From NCBI GenBank assembly GCA_040755725.1, contig JBFMAI010000005.1, positions 1 through 62,400 on the forward strand: a DNA stretch of 62,400 bases, given 5' to 3'. A program made the translations under genes and the position numbers. Shown in pieces: positions 17,834 to 30,115 of this stretch (positions within the stretch are counted from its first letter, which is position 1; every line of letters begins with the position of its first letter). The DNA comes from JBFMAI01 sp040755725. Its GTDB lineage: Bacteria > Planctomycetota > Phycisphaerae > UBA1845 > Fen-1342. Below the pieces are notes generated by a model. That model ran no database searches, was not told the DNA's origin, and saw only the letters and a list, made by a program, of their open reading frames with translations.

Positions 17834-19117
17834 ATGAGCGGCACCCTACTGATTCGCGGCGGGCGCGTCATCGACCCCGCCCAAGAGATCGACGAAGTCA
17901 CCGACCTTGCCATCCGCGACGGGCGCATCGCGGCCCTCGGGCGCGGCGCGCCGAAGTCGGCTGACGAGGTGATCGATGCCGGCGGGCTGCTCGTGACCCC
18001 CGGCCTGATCGACATGCACGTCCATCTACGGGAGCCGGGATTCGAGGAGAACGAGACGATCGAGACCGGTACGGCGGCGGCGGCAGCCGGCGGATTCACC
18101 GCCGTCGCCTGCATGCCCAATACCGACCCCCCGCTGGACAATGATTCGGCGATCGAGTTCGTGTTGCGGCAGGCGGCGCGGTCCGCTTCCACGCGCGTCT
18201 ACCCGATCGGGGCGCTCACGGAAGGCCGGCAGGGCAAGGAGCTGGCCGAGATCGGGCTGATGGTCCGGGCGGGGGCCATCGCCTTCAGCGACGACGGCGC
18301 CGGCATCGCCGACGCGGGCGTGTGCCTGCGGGCGATGCGCTACGTCAGCATGTTCGATCGCCTGTTCATTCAGCACTGCGAAGACCCGTCGCTGGCACGC
18401 GGCGCGATGAACGCCGGACCGACCGCCACGCGCCTCGGTCTGCCCGGAATACCCGCCGTCGCCGAAGTCGTCATGGCCCAGCGCGACATTACCCTGGCCG
18501 CGCAGGCCGGCGTGCGCTACCACGTCGCGCACGTTTCCGCCGCCGCCACCGTCGACTTGGTCCGCGCGGCCAAGGCCGCGGGCCGGCGGGTCACGGCCGA
18601 GGTCACACCCCACCACCTGCTTCTGACCGACGAGGCGTGCGGCACGTACGACCCCAACTTCAAGATGAACCCGCCGCTGCGCAGCCAGACCGATGTGAAG
18701 GCTTGTCTGGAGGGCGTCCGCGACGGCACCATCGACAGCCTCGTGACCGACCACGCCCCGCACGGCCGCGAGAGCAAGGAGCACGAGTTTCAGGACGCCC
18801 CGTTCGGCATCATCGGCCTCGAGACCGCCGTCCCGCTCTTCATCCGCGCCCTCATCGAACCGGGGATTGTCGCTTGGCCGCGACTGGTGGCCGCCATGTC
18901 CACGCGGCCGGCCCAACTTCTCGGCGTCGTGGGCGGCACCCTCAAAGTCGGCCAGCCCGCCGACGTGACGATGTTGGATCCGGAGGCCGAGTGGACGATT
19001 GACGCCGAGCGCATGCGGTCCAAGAGCCGCAACACACCTTTTGACGGCTGGACCGTCCGCGGGCGTGTCACGGGCACGCTCGTCGACGGAGAGTGGAGAT
19101 TCCGCCTGTCGCGCTAA
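17834..19117 (+). CDS. pyrC: Dihydroorotase, class I
   Basis: Closes carbamoyl-aspartate to dihydroorotate in pyrimidine synthesis (EC 3.5.2.3). 427 residues. Metal motif DMHVHLREPG (about 60), MPNTDPP (about 95), the bridging acid in FSDDG (about 155), HCEDP, HVAHVSA (about 235), TPHHLLL and TDHAPH (about 305). These are the active-site segments of class I dihydroorotases. No clear Shine-Dalgarno precedes the ATG. No other pyr gene is nearby. Confidence 0.94.
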   Translation: MSGTLLIRGGRVIDPAQEIDEVTDLAIRDGRIAALGRGAPKSADEVIDAGGLLVTPGLIDMHVHLREPGFEENETIETGTAAAAAGGFTAVACMPNTDPPLDNDSAIEFVLRQAARSASTRVYPIGALTEGRQGKELAEIGLMVRAGAIAFSDDGAGIADAGVCLRAMRYVSMFDRLFIQHCEDPSLARGAMNAGPTATRLGLPGIPAVAEVVMAQRDITLAAQAGVRYHVAHVSAAATVDLVRAAKAAGRRVTAEVTPHHLLLTDEACGTYDPNFKMNPPLRSQTDVKACLEGVRDGTIDSLVTDHAPHGRESKEHEFQDAPFGIIGLETAVPLFIRALIEPGIVAWPRLVAAMSTRPAQLLGVVGGTLKVGQPADVTMLDPEAEWTIDAERMRSKSRNTPFDGWTVRGRVTGTLVDGEWRFRLSR

Positions 19118-19129
19118 TGGCCGCTAACA

Positions 19130-19182
19130 GAACCCGCCACGCAAGTGGCGGACCGCGTGCCCCGCGCTCACGTGTGGGGTTC
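19130..19182 (+). repeat. Cloverleaf-type REP element, copy 2
   Basis: GAACCCGCCAC with loop GCAA and GTGGCGG is followed by CCCCGCGC, loop TCAC and GTGTGGGG, then TTC. The second hairpin has two G-U pairs. It begins 12 bases after the pyrC stop and may help end that transcript. Confidence 0.6.
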
Positions 19183-19272
19183 TGAGTGTCGCTCTGTAGT
19201 ACGTACCGTACCGGCCCCGCCGGCACCTGTGCCGCCGGGGGGGCCGCGTGCGAACGTACGGTCGAATCGAGC

Positions 19273-19377
19273 CTACAGGCCGAGGACCATCCCGATCAGG
19301 GCCAAGATCCCAAAGATGACGGACGGGAAGATCCCAAAGACGGCGTTCAGCATGTCAGAGAACCAACCGGTGTTCAT
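19273..19377 (-). CDS. Small hydrophobic membrane protein, 34 residues
   Basis: A short frame starts at ATG 19377, four bases after a strong AAGGAAAGGA site, and ends at TAG 19273. It opens MNTGWFSDMLNAVFG and then has one run of about 18 hydrophobic residues (IFPSVIFGILALIGMVL) that would span the membrane once. It is divergent from purQ and convergent with pyrC. No family is recognised. The ribosome site and the clean polar-then-hydrophobic layout argue for a real gene; its small size argues for caution. Confidence 0.5.
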   Translation of the reverse strand: MNTGWFSDMLNAVFGIFPSVIFGILALIGMVLGL

Positions 19378-19620
19378 GGCGTCCTTTCCTTGAATCAGGC
19401 CGCGTGACCTCAGTACCCGCTAACGCAGACTATTATCGGATGCTTCCCGGGCTGGCAAGAGGCGCGGGCGGCATTTTTGGCCGTCCCGTACGGCCCAACA
19501 CCGCCGACGGCGCATGGCCCGGCTGGACCACCCCGGCCCCCATCGACTACATTCCCGGCCCTGCGGCCGAGCGTGGTCGCGCGTCGGCGCGCGGGCCTGG
19601 AAAGGTAGGTCAGCGGGCGC

Positions 19621-20571
19621 GTGGCACAGATCAAGGTGCTCATCCTGCGAGCGGCGGGGACAAATTGCGACTTGGAGACCCAGCACGCCTGGGAACTGGC
19701 CGGCGCGTTCGCGGAGCGTGTCCACATTGGCCGGCTCCGCGAACAGCCGCAACGCGTGCACGAATACCAGGTGCTCACGCTGCCGGGGGGGTTCAGCTAT
19801 GGCGACGACATCGCCGCCGGTCGGATTCTGGCGCGGCAGATTCAGCGCTCGCTGCTCGACGACATTCGAGCGTTTGTGGACGCGGGCAAGCTGGTCCTGG
19901 GAATCTGCAACGGCTTCCAGGTGCTCGTGCAGACCGGCCTGCTGCCGGGCCCGCTGGCGCCGAGCACGACTGCCCCCAGACCGGCGACGTCCCGGCCGTC
20001 CAAGCCGGATTCACGGGCGTGTACGATCACCTATAACGAGCCGCCGGGGTTCCAGGACCGCTGGGTGTACTTGCGCGCGACGACGGATCGCTGCGTGTTC
20101 CTGGAGCGCGACCGCATCTACGAGATGCCCATCGCGCACGGCGAGGGGCGAGTGCTGTTCGCCGACGAGCGATTTCTCCAAGCCGTAGTTGAATCGGGCC
20201 AGAACGCCCTCGTCTACAGCGGACCGAATGGCGGGCCCTCTCCGCACTCCCCTCCCTCCCAGGGGGGGGTTGGGGGAGGGTCGAAACGTCCGGGAGCAGT
20301 CGTTTCGCCGTGCCCTCGCGGCCGAGCGGAGCAAGGGCAGCACGTCGATCCTTACAGACCGCCGAACCTGCACGGCGAGCCCACTAATCCTAACGGCAGT
20401 CAGGCAGACATTGCGGGAATGTGCGACGCGACAGGGCGGGTGCTCGGCCTGATGCCCCACCCCGAGCGATTCGTGACCTGGACCCAGCACCCCTGCTGGA
20501 CCTCGCTTCCCCCACGCCCCGAAGGCGACGGCTTGGCCTTGTTCCGCCGCGCGGTCGCGTACTTCCGCTGA
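19621..20571 (+). CDS. purQ: Phosphoribosylformylglycinamidine synthase glutaminase subunit, with in-frame repeat insertion
   Basis: Releases ammonia from glutamine for the FGAM synthase step of purine synthesis (EC 6.3.5.3, small subunit). The start is GTG. KVLILRAAGTNCD opens it; LTLPGGFSYGDDIAAGRI (about 54-72) and GICNGFQVL with the nucleophile Cys (about 98) follow, and MPHPERF closes the triad. At 316 residues it is about 40-50 longer than usual. The excess sits between LVYSGPNG and TNPNGSQADIAG, where a G-rich repeat found elsewhere in the window reads SPPSQGGVGGGSK. A second, milder extension lies at about residues 110-140. Key residues are intact, so the gene looks functional. No purL or purS is nearby. 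Confidence 0.9.
   Translation: MAQIKVLILRAAGTNCDLETQHAWELAGAFAERVHIGRLREQPQRVHEYQVLTLPGGFSYGDDIAAGRILARQIQRSLLDDIRAFVDAGKLVLGICNGFQVLVQTGLLPGPLAPSTTAPRPATSRPSKPDSRACTITYNEPPGFQDRWVYLRATTDRCVFLERDRIYEMPIAHGEGRVLFADERFLQAVVESGQNALVYSGPNGGPSPHSPPSQGGVGGGSKRPGAVVSPCPRGRAEQGQHVDPYRPPNLHGEPTNPNGSQADIAGMCDATGRVLGLMPHPERFVTWTQHPCWTSLPPRPEGDGLALFRRAVAYFR
20240..20345 (+). repeat. In-frame repeat insertion within purQ
   Basis: CACTCCCCTCCCTCCCAGGG, then GGGGGGTTGGGGGAGGGTCGAA, matches the copy at 14291. The insertion is kept open in the purQ frame. Borders are estimated from where normal PurQ sequence stops and resumes. Confidence 0.6.
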
Positions 20572-20650
20572 CGCTGCTCGGCAACGGCCTGGCCTGGGGA
20601 GTGCAGGCGTCCCGCCCGCGGCGCGGCACCGCGATTCCCGTCCCATACCG

Positions 20651-24514
<3,864 letters not shown>

Positions 24515-24615
24515 GGCTGATAATGCCTTGCCACAAGGCGGCGCGGCCCGGGCACAGCACAACGGCCCCGGGCCGATCCGGCCGGGCGGCAACGCCGCTT
24601 CGCTCCCCAGCCAAT

Positions 24616-24644
24616 AATATACCTAACATAATTCAAACTGACAA
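24616..24644 (-). promoter_or_regulatory. dnaE2 promoter with candidate operator
   Basis: Minus strand TTGTCA (24639-24644), a 17-base spacer and TATATT (24616-24621). The plus-strand text ATACCTAACA at 24619-24628 overlaps the -10 box and spacer, and matches the imuA promoter motif (ATACCTAAYA) in the same orientation and at nearly the same place. The predicted transcript start is about 95 bases before the chosen start codon. Confidence 0.65.
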
Positions 24645-24711
24645 GGGGGCATCCCAAGGCCCGCTCGTACGGCCCCACAAGAACCGAGGGTCCGTTGCCC
24701 GGCGAGGATGT

Positions 24712-24785
24712 CTACCCTCGCCCAGTCCCTCCTCGCCACAGCGAGTCGGTCACCACGGCGACCTGAGAGCGACGGGAGTCTCGCG
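24712..24785 (+). repeat. Dispersed repeat copy in the dnaE2 upstream gap
   Basis: CCCTCCTCGCCACAGCGAGT followed by CACCACGGCGACCTGA, the reverse complement of elements near 30147 and 57737. Apart from this repeat, the dnaE2 promoter and a terminator, nothing else is seen in the 371-base gap 24515-24885. Confidence 0.5.
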
Positions 24786-24798
24786 GTGCGCACACGAA

Positions 24799-24833
24799 AC
24801 CGGCCGGCACCGCAAATGGCGGCACCGGCCGGT
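24799..24833 (-). terminator. Hairpin after the PEP-CTERM propeller gene
   Basis: ACCGGCCGG (24799-24807) pairs perfectly with CCGGCCGGT (24825-24833), with a further CCGC/GCGG inside. It begins 53 bases beyond the stop of the gene ending at 24886. No U-run. Confidence 0.6.
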
Positions 24834-24885
24834 GCTCATTGAACCAAAGCAGCGTGCGTCGACCGCCGCTCAGCGGCGTCGAGCG

Positions 24886-25665
24886 CTATCCGCGGCGCCG
24901 CAGCGCCAGGGTCCCGAGGGCCAGCAGGGCCAGGCTCGCCGGCTCGGGGATGTAGGCCAACCCCAGCAGGTTGCCCGTCCCGGTGGAGCCGATGAGGGTG
25001 GCGGCGCCGGTGCCCATGTCGATCGTGTACAGGTTGTCGGTCGAGTTATCGACCAGGTACAGCAGCCCATTGTCGCGGTTGAACGCGAGGCCGTTCGGGT
25101 TCGTCGGCCCGTTGAGCGGCCCGATCAGCGTGGTGGCGCCGGTCGCCCGGTCCATCGTGTAGAAGCTGTCGGCCCCGCTGTTGGTCGCGTACATCACGTC
25201 GGTGAGCGAGTTGTAACCCAGGTTGGTGAACGAGCTCAGGCCCGACGTACCGATCAGCGTCGCCAGACCGGTCGTCTTGTCGATGTTGTACAGGCCGTTG
25301 TCGTGCGACGACACGCCGTAGAGGATCCCGGTGCTCTCGTCGTACTCCAGGCCGTGCATGACCAGCGCCGAGTTGCCATAGGCGCCGATGAGGGTCGCCT
25401 CGCCGGTCGTGATGTCGAGCGTGTACACGGAGTCGTTGCCGGTCGACGTGAGGTACAAGGTGTTGCTGAAGCGGTCGTAGGCCAAGCCGGCGGTCGTGCT
25501 CGCGTTCGAGCTCACCGTCCCGATCTGCGTCTTGGCCCCCGTCATCATGTCGATCTCGTACAACGCGCGGCTGCTATCCACGGCGATCAGCCGCCCCTGC
25601 CCCATGGCCACCGACGCCATGAGCCCCAACACCAAACCAAAACCAATTACCCAGCGATTGTTCAT
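24886..25665 (-). CDS. Secreted beta-propeller-type PEP-CTERM protein
   Basis: 259 residues with a signal peptide (GLVLGLMASVAMGQ). ATG 25665 follows a very strong GGAGGAGAGG. The body is built from five or more repeats of about 40 residues, each with a core like LYTIDMGTGAATLIG, as in propeller domains annotated DUF4394/DUF6923-like. The C-terminus IPEPASLALLALGTLALRRRG is a PEP-CTERM sorting signal: PEP motif, hydrophobic helix, Arg cluster. It would be cut and anchored or released by an exosortase, none of which is in the window. Ligand unknown. Confidence 0.85.
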   Translation of the reverse strand: MNNRWVIGFGLVLGLMASVAMGQGRLIAVDSSRALYEIDMMTGAKTQIGTVSSNASTTAGLAYDRFSNTLYLTSTGNDSVYTLDITTGEATLIGAYGNSALVMHGLEYDESTGILYGVSSHDNGLYNIDKTTGLATLIGTSGLSSFTNLGYNSLTDVMYATNSGADSFYTMDRATGATTLIGPLNGPTNPNGLAFNRDNGLLYLVDNSTDNLYTIDMGTGAATLIGSTGTGNLLGLAYIPEPASLALLALGTLALRRRG

Positions 25666-25730
25666 TTCCTCTCCTCCATTCAGAACGCACGGCAGCACAC
25701 CCGCCGGCGAGCGAAGTATCTCCACCTCGT

Positions 25731-25759
25731 ATGCTAGCCGATCCGGGCGGTGGATGCAA
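25731..25759 (-). promoter_or_regulatory. Promoter of the PEP-CTERM propeller gene
   Basis: Minus strand TTGCAT (25754-25759), 17-base spacer, TAGCAT (25731-25736), about 66 bases before the start codon. The rest of the 358-base gap 25666-26023 shows nothing I can support. Confidence 0.45.
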
Positions 25760-26023
25760 TGAAGACTGCGGAAACCTGCGGGCAGACCGCGGCCTGACCG
25801 CCACCCCCCAGCCCACGCGGGGGTCCCGGCCCCCGCAGGTCCGATCATATCGCCAACCCGACGACCGGCGCTGGGGTGGCACCCGAGCGTGCCGCGCGCA
25901 GCGCCCCCGGGGGCCGCTTTCGCGTTGCTGTGCTCCCCCTTAAGATGAGGGCTTTGGTAGCCGCCGGGCCTCTGGCTTGGCCTGCGGAGAAGGCGCGGAC
26001 CCCGGCGGCGACAAGGGCACGAC

Positions 26024-27508
26024 GTGCATCGCTTCGCGTATTTCCCCAGCGAGCACCGCAAGGGTCCGCCCGGCCTGCTCGGCGCCCACCTGGTCGGCAA
26101 CGACGGCGTGCCGGTGCGGGCGGAGATCACCCTGGAGAAGGGCGTCATCCGCTGCACCCCCCGGATGCAGGACCCGCTGGCCCTGTCACTGCTGTGGCCC
26201 GTCCACGGCTTCGGAACCGTGCAGCTCCAGACCACGCGGCTGCCGCCCCGCGAGACGCCGTACAACCTGCACGTGGAACTGGCCCGCCACCAACTTATGC
26301 GCCTGACCGTCAAACGGGAGGAGTGGGGGCTGTTTGACTACTCGGGGATGGACGACATCGCCGAGCGCATCGACGCCTGCCGGGACGCGTTCATCCAGGC
26401 GATTCAGCACACGGACCAGCCGAAAGTGGCCGCGCAGCACGCGGACCAGTCGCTCGCCCACGGCCTGTGGGCCGCCGAGGAAATGTCACGTTTTCACGCG
26501 ACCATCTTCCTGTCCCGCCGGCAGCAGGCCGGGGGCTTCGCGCGGCCGTTTCTCGGCGTCCGCCTCGGGGCCGCCGCCCACGATCCGGCGGTGGTTCGAC
26601 GCGTGGGCGAGGCTTTCGACTTCGCGTACGTCCCGTTCGTGTGGCGGAACATCCAGCCGACCGAGCAGGCCCCGACGTTTGATGCCGTGGACGCGTGCAT
26701 CAAGGCGTATGGGGCTACGAAGCTGGCGCTGCGGGGCGGGCCGCTGCTGAGCTTCGGCGTGAGTTCGGTGCCTGACTGGATGTACATTTGGGAGAACGAT
26801 TTCGAGTCCATCTACGAAGCGGCGCGCGAGCATGTGGAGCGGACGGTCCGCCGCTACGCGAAGTCCATCAGCTCGTGGGTCGTCGCCAGCGGGCTCCAGG
26901 CCGACAACGTGTTCGGTTTCAGCTTCGAGCAGGCGATGGAGCTGACGCGGATGGCCGCGACGGTGACGAAGCAGATCGCTCCGCGGGCCCAGGTGCTCAT
27001 CGACCTGACGCAGCCGTGGGGCGAGTACTATGCCCGCAATCAGCAGACCGTCCCGCCGCTGCTGTACGCCGACATGGCCGTCCAGAGCGGCATCAGCTTC
27101 GACGGTTTCGGGCTGCACCTGATCTTCGGACTCGGGAGCGATGGGTTCCATCTCCGCGACCCGTTCCAGGTCAGCGCCCTGATCGACCGGCTCGCCAATC
27201 TCGGCAAGCCGCTGCACGTCACCGCGCTGAGCGCTCCGGCCCAACCCGTGGCGGAGGCGGGGGCGACCGGCGGCGGCGAATGGCACGCCCCCTGGTCCGA
27301 GGACATCCACGCCGACTGGCTCCTGGCGCTGTGCGAGATCGCCCTGTCCAAGCCCTACATCGAGACCGTGTGCGTGCAGCCGTTGGCCGATGGGCCAGAC
27401 GACGTCATTTCCAACGGCGGGGTGCTGCGGGCCGACCTGGCCCCGCGGCCGGCGCTCGCCCGGCTGGCCGAGCTGCGGCGCCGACTCGTCGGAGGCGCGG
27501 CCCCATGA
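26024..27508 (+). CDS. GH10-like (xylanase-fold) protein with missing catalytic glutamates
   Basis: 494 residues, GTG start behind AAGG, no signal peptide. From about residue 170 the text follows a GH10 TIM barrel: RPFLGVRLGAAAHDP, FDFAYVPFVWRNIQPTEQAPTFDAVDACI, AREHVERTVRRYAKSISSWVVASGL. The acid/base Glu, normally in a WDVVNE-like strand, is replaced (SWVVASGL), and the nucleophile strand reads HVTALSAP instead of TELD. It is therefore probably not an active xylanase, or uses other residues. The N-terminal 150 residues are an extra beta-rich or helical domain. Its stop overlaps the next gene as ATGA, so it is coupled to the HhH and manA genes. Confidence 0.7.
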   Translation: MHRFAYFPSEHRKGPPGLLGAHLVGNDGVPVRAEITLEKGVIRCTPRMQDPLALSLLWPVHGFGTVQLQTTRLPPRETPYNLHVELARHQLMRLTVKREEWGLFDYSGMDDIAERIDACRDAFIQAIQHTDQPKVAAQHADQSLAHGLWAAEEMSRFHATIFLSRRQQAGGFARPFLGVRLGAAAHDPAVVRRVGEAFDFAYVPFVWRNIQPTEQAPTFDAVDACIKAYGATKLALRGGPLLSFGVSSVPDWMYIWENDFESIYEAAREHVERTVRRYAKSISSWVVASGLQADNVFGFSFEQAMELTRMAATVTKQIAPRAQVLIDLTQPWGEYYARNQQTVPPLLYADMAVQSGISFDGFGLHLIFGLGSDGFHLRDPFQVSALIDRLANLGKPLHVTALSAPAQPVAEAGATGGGEWHAPWSEDIHADWLLALCEIALSKPYIETVCVQPLADGPDDVISNGGVLRADLAPRPALARLAELRRRLVGGAAP

Positions 27509-27900
27509 ACGCCGCGGCCGGTGGGAACGAACGCAGCATTGCGGTTCGGCGTGCTGTCGCCGCCACGGTTGCAGTCCTGGGGCTTGGGCACCTGGGATTC
27601 AGCGTCGGTACGGTGGCCCGCGGGGGGCCGGCCGTCGGGCCGGCGCCGAACCTGCGACTACGGCTGGATCCAAACGCCGCGTCGGCGGAGGAGCTGGCCC
27701 TGCTGCCACGCATCGGTCCGCAACGGGCGCAGAACATCGTGGCATACCGGGCGGCGGCCGGCCGGCAGCCCGCGTTTCGGACCACGGACGACTTGGACGC
27801 CGTGCCGCGGATCGGGCCGGTGACGGTGGAGGCGCTCCGGCCGCACCTGCTCTTCGCGGACCGCTCGACACCGCGGGAAAAGCCGCGGGAATCGCCATGA
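27505..27900 (+). CDS. ComEA-like helix-hairpin-helix protein with membrane anchor
   Basis: 131 residues. A hydrophobic segment (about 16-38) is followed by LDPNAASAEELALLPRIGPQRAQNIVAYR and DDLDAVPRIGPVTVEALRPHL, two HhH motifs with the IGP turns expected for DNA-backbone binding. This is the ComEA/type II secretion K-like arrangement. Both ends overlap neighbours by ATGA (27505-27508 and 27897-27900). It could hand DNA to ComEC, but comEC is 15 kb away, so this is inference. Confidence 0.75.
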   Translation: MNAAAGGNERSIAVRRAVAATVAVLGLGHLGFSVGTVARGGPAVGPAPNLRLRLDPNAASAEELALLPRIGPQRAQNIVAYRAAAGRQPAFRTTDDLDAVPRIGPVTVEALRPHLLFADRSTPREKPRESP

Positions 27901-28964
27901 GCGTCTCCCCCATTCCGCTCCGGTTCGATCCGCAGTTCAAGGAAAAGCCCTGGGGAGGCCGGCGACTGGCCGAGCTTCTTCACAAGAAGCTGCCAACCGG
28001 AGGGCCGATCGGAGAATCCTGGGAGCTGGTCGGTCTGGCGGGGCAGGAATCGCGCGTGCGCGACGGGCCGCTGGCCGGCCGCACGCTGCCGGAGCTCCTG
28101 TCGCGGTGGGGTCCTGGACTGCTGGATCCCGCGCGGCTGCACAGCGGCCGATTTCCGCTGCTCATCAAGTTCCTGGACGCGCAGCAGAGCCTGAGCATTC
28201 AGGTCCATCCCAAGCCCGCCGGCACCGGCGCCCCGACGCCTGGCGTGAAGCCGGAAGCGTGGTATGTCATCAATGCGGAGCCGGATGCCGAGCTGTACAT
28301 CGGCCTGAAGGCGGGCGTCACGCCGGCCGAAGTCACCCAGGCGGCGGGGACGGCCGTCATCGCGGACCTGCTCCGCGCGTGGCCCGCGACCGCCGGAGCG
28401 TGTTACCTATTGCCCAGTGGGACGCCGCACGCCCTTGGGGCGGGCATCGTCGTGGCCGAAGTCCAGGCACCGTCCGATGTCACGTACCGTCTGTACGATT
28501 GGGGCCGCACAGGCTTCGACGGCCGGCCGCGGGAGCTGCACATTCAGCCGGCGCTCGCCAACATCCGCTATGACGTGACCGAAGCGATGATCCGGCCGCC
28601 GGTCCGGCACGTCGCCCTGCCCTACGCGCACGCCGAGCGGCTGGTCGAGAGCGGAGCCTTTATCATTGACCGGCTGTGCGGCGTCCGCGGTCCGCTCGTA
28701 ATCCCACCGGGGAGGCTGCGCGTGTGGATCATGCTGAGCGGGTGCGCGCGCGTTATCTCGTTAATGCGAGCAACGCCGACGCACATCCACGACGGCGTGC
28801 TAGGCGACGAGCCCACGGCTGCGAAACCGCGCGGCACGGAAGCGCGCCGGGTTGTCTACCAACTCGAATTGACCGCGGGCGACGTCGTTCTTTTTCCGGC
28901 CGCGGCGCGCGCCGAGGTGTCCCTGGACGACGGCACCGACTGGCTCGAAGTCACGATTCCGTGA
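27897..28964 (+). CDS. manA: Mannose-6-phosphate isomerase, class I
   Basis: Interconverts mannose-6-phosphate and fructose-6-phosphate (EC 5.3.1.8). 355 residues. KPWGGRRLAELL near the start, LSIQVHPKP (zinc His), KPEAWYVI (zinc Glu), the active-site stretch LPSGTPHALGAGIVVAEVQAPSDVTYRLYDWGR, and a C-terminal cupin half. Third gene of the coupled operon. It could feed GDP-mannose for the glycosyltransferases at 6.2 and 13.1 kb. The stretch 28965-29108 downstream shows nothing supportable. Confidence 0.92.
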   Translation: MSVSPIPLRFDPQFKEKPWGGRRLAELLHKKLPTGGPIGESWELVGLAGQESRVRDGPLAGRTLPELLSRWGPGLLDPARLHSGRFPLLIKFLDAQQSLSIQVHPKPAGTGAPTPGVKPEAWYVINAEPDAELYIGLKAGVTPAEVTQAAGTAVIADLLRAWPATAGACYLLPSGTPHALGAGIVVAEVQAPSDVTYRLYDWGRTGFDGRPRELHIQPALANIRYDVTEAMIRPPVRHVALPYAHAERLVESGAFIIDRLCGVRGPLVIPPGRLRVWIMLSGCARVISLMRATPTHIHDGVLGDEPTAAKPRGTEARRVVYQLELTAGDVVLFPAAARAEVSLDDGTDWLEVTIP

Positions 28965-29108
28965 TTGGGGGCTGCGGGGAGCGTCCCAATTGTGTGCCCG
29001 GGCACCCATCGGCAGCGAACAACCGAACGCGCAGTCCGAGCAGACGTCGTCCCCAGCCGCGCTCGCGGACGCTTTGCGTTTTGATGCCCCGTGCGCGCTG
29101 GCCCACAC

Positions 29109-29261
29109 TCAAGCGCTGGACGTCTGGAGCGCTTCCAGGATGTCGGGCAGGTACTCCGAAAGCGCGTCGATCAGGTAGTAGCCGAGATCACTGGCGCAGG
29201 ATCCGATCGACAGGAGAAGCCCACCGGTCAGCATCGCCGCCATCAATGTCCGTGCTCTCAT
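29109..29261 (-). CDS. Small lipoprotein, 50 residues
   Basis: ATG 29261 overlaps the stop of the upstream gene as ATGA, showing translational coupling. The start MRARTLMAAMLTGGLLLSIG leads into a lipobox-like IGSC with Cys22. The mature part is only 29 residues (ASDLGYYLIDALSEYLPDIL and a short tail), predicted helical and acidic. Function unknown. The coupling suggests it works with the secreted protein before it. Confidence 0.6.
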   Translation of the reverse strand: MRARTLMAAMLTGGLLLSIGSCASDLGYYLIDALSEYLPDILEALQTSSA

Positions 29262-29989
29262 GGATGTTCTCCGACGTCGCTGGGACTCTCCGCCGGTGGC
29301 AAGACCAGCGGTTCCAGCAGTGCCTTGAACGCCTCGATGAAGTCCGTGGGCTCGGATGTCAGCCCGAAGCCGTTCAGGACGGCATCCCGAATGCCGTCAC
29401 TCGAACCTGTGCCGTTGCTCGCTTCGCCTCCGGCCCTAGCAACACCGGCGCTCAGCGTGGGGGGCTCCGCGCCGGCCACGCTGCTCTGTGTGTTGCCGGA
29501 CTTGCTCGTCGTCGTGGTCGCGGCGGCCCCATCGGTTGAGGACGCGGTCAGCAGGCCCAGGAGACTGCTGAGCGAATCAAGCGAACCGAGCGAGTCGGAA
29601 TACTGGCCGAACAACGTACTCAGATCGCTGAGGCTGCTCCGCGTATCGGCCGTGTTGGACGCGTCCCCCGTGTGTTCGCCGGCGTCGTCGGACCGCACAC
29701 CCGCAGTCTCCCCATTCCGGGCCGCGGTGACGCGCGCGGCGATATAACCCTGATGACGGGCCACCGCCGCCTGCACCCAACTGCCGGGGGTCCCGCCACT
29801 GATGCTAAACGAGCTCAGGTCCGCGCTGCTGGTCGTTGAGGCCGTGGTGGACTCCTCATCCGACTGCGCCCAACCGGGGTGCGTCGGGAGGCACGCCCAT
29901 GCGAGCGCGGGCACAAGCATGCGCAGGAGCTCGTGCCTCCGCACGGGCGGCCGCCCGACACATTGCCGTTTCTGTGTCGTCGTGGACAT
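29258..29989 (-). CDS. Secreted Ser/Thr-rich protein of unknown function
   Basis: 243 residues from ATG 29989, chosen because it is followed by a signal peptide (LLRMLVPALAWACLPTHPGWAQ) with twin Arg in the n-region; an earlier ATG at 30055 is possible. The mature protein is dominated by low-complexity Ser/Thr/Gly. A repetitive SLSDLSTLFGQYSDSLGSLD segment is followed by TTTTSKSG and a last helical part ending EALLEPL-like text. No domain is recognised. It is coupled to the 50-residue lipoprotein gene. Confidence 0.6.
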   Translation of the reverse strand: MSTTTQKRQCVGRPPVRRHELLRMLVPALAWACLPTHPGWAQSDEESTTASTTSSADLSSFSISGGTPGSWVQAAVARHQGYIAARVTAARNGETAGVRSDDAGEHTGDASNTADTRSSLSDLSTLFGQYSDSLGSLDSLSSLLGLLTASSTDGAAATTTTSKSGNTQSSVAGAEPPTLSAGVARAGGEASNGTGSSDGIRDAVLNGFGLTSEPTDFIEAFKALLEPLVLPPAESPSDVGEHP

Positions 29990-30115
29990 GACTCCGGTCC
30001 AATCTGACGCCGGCGGCGAGCCCTGCACGCCCCGGGTTCGTCGCACCAGGGGCATCCGCCGCTTACGTCCATTACAGCTTGGGCTCGCTCACCGGCGTCT
30101 CACGCGGGCCTTGGG

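Noticed and set aside
26024..27508. Active endo-xylanase
   Set aside because: Both catalytic Glu positions are replaced and there is no export signal, so only the fold is claimed.
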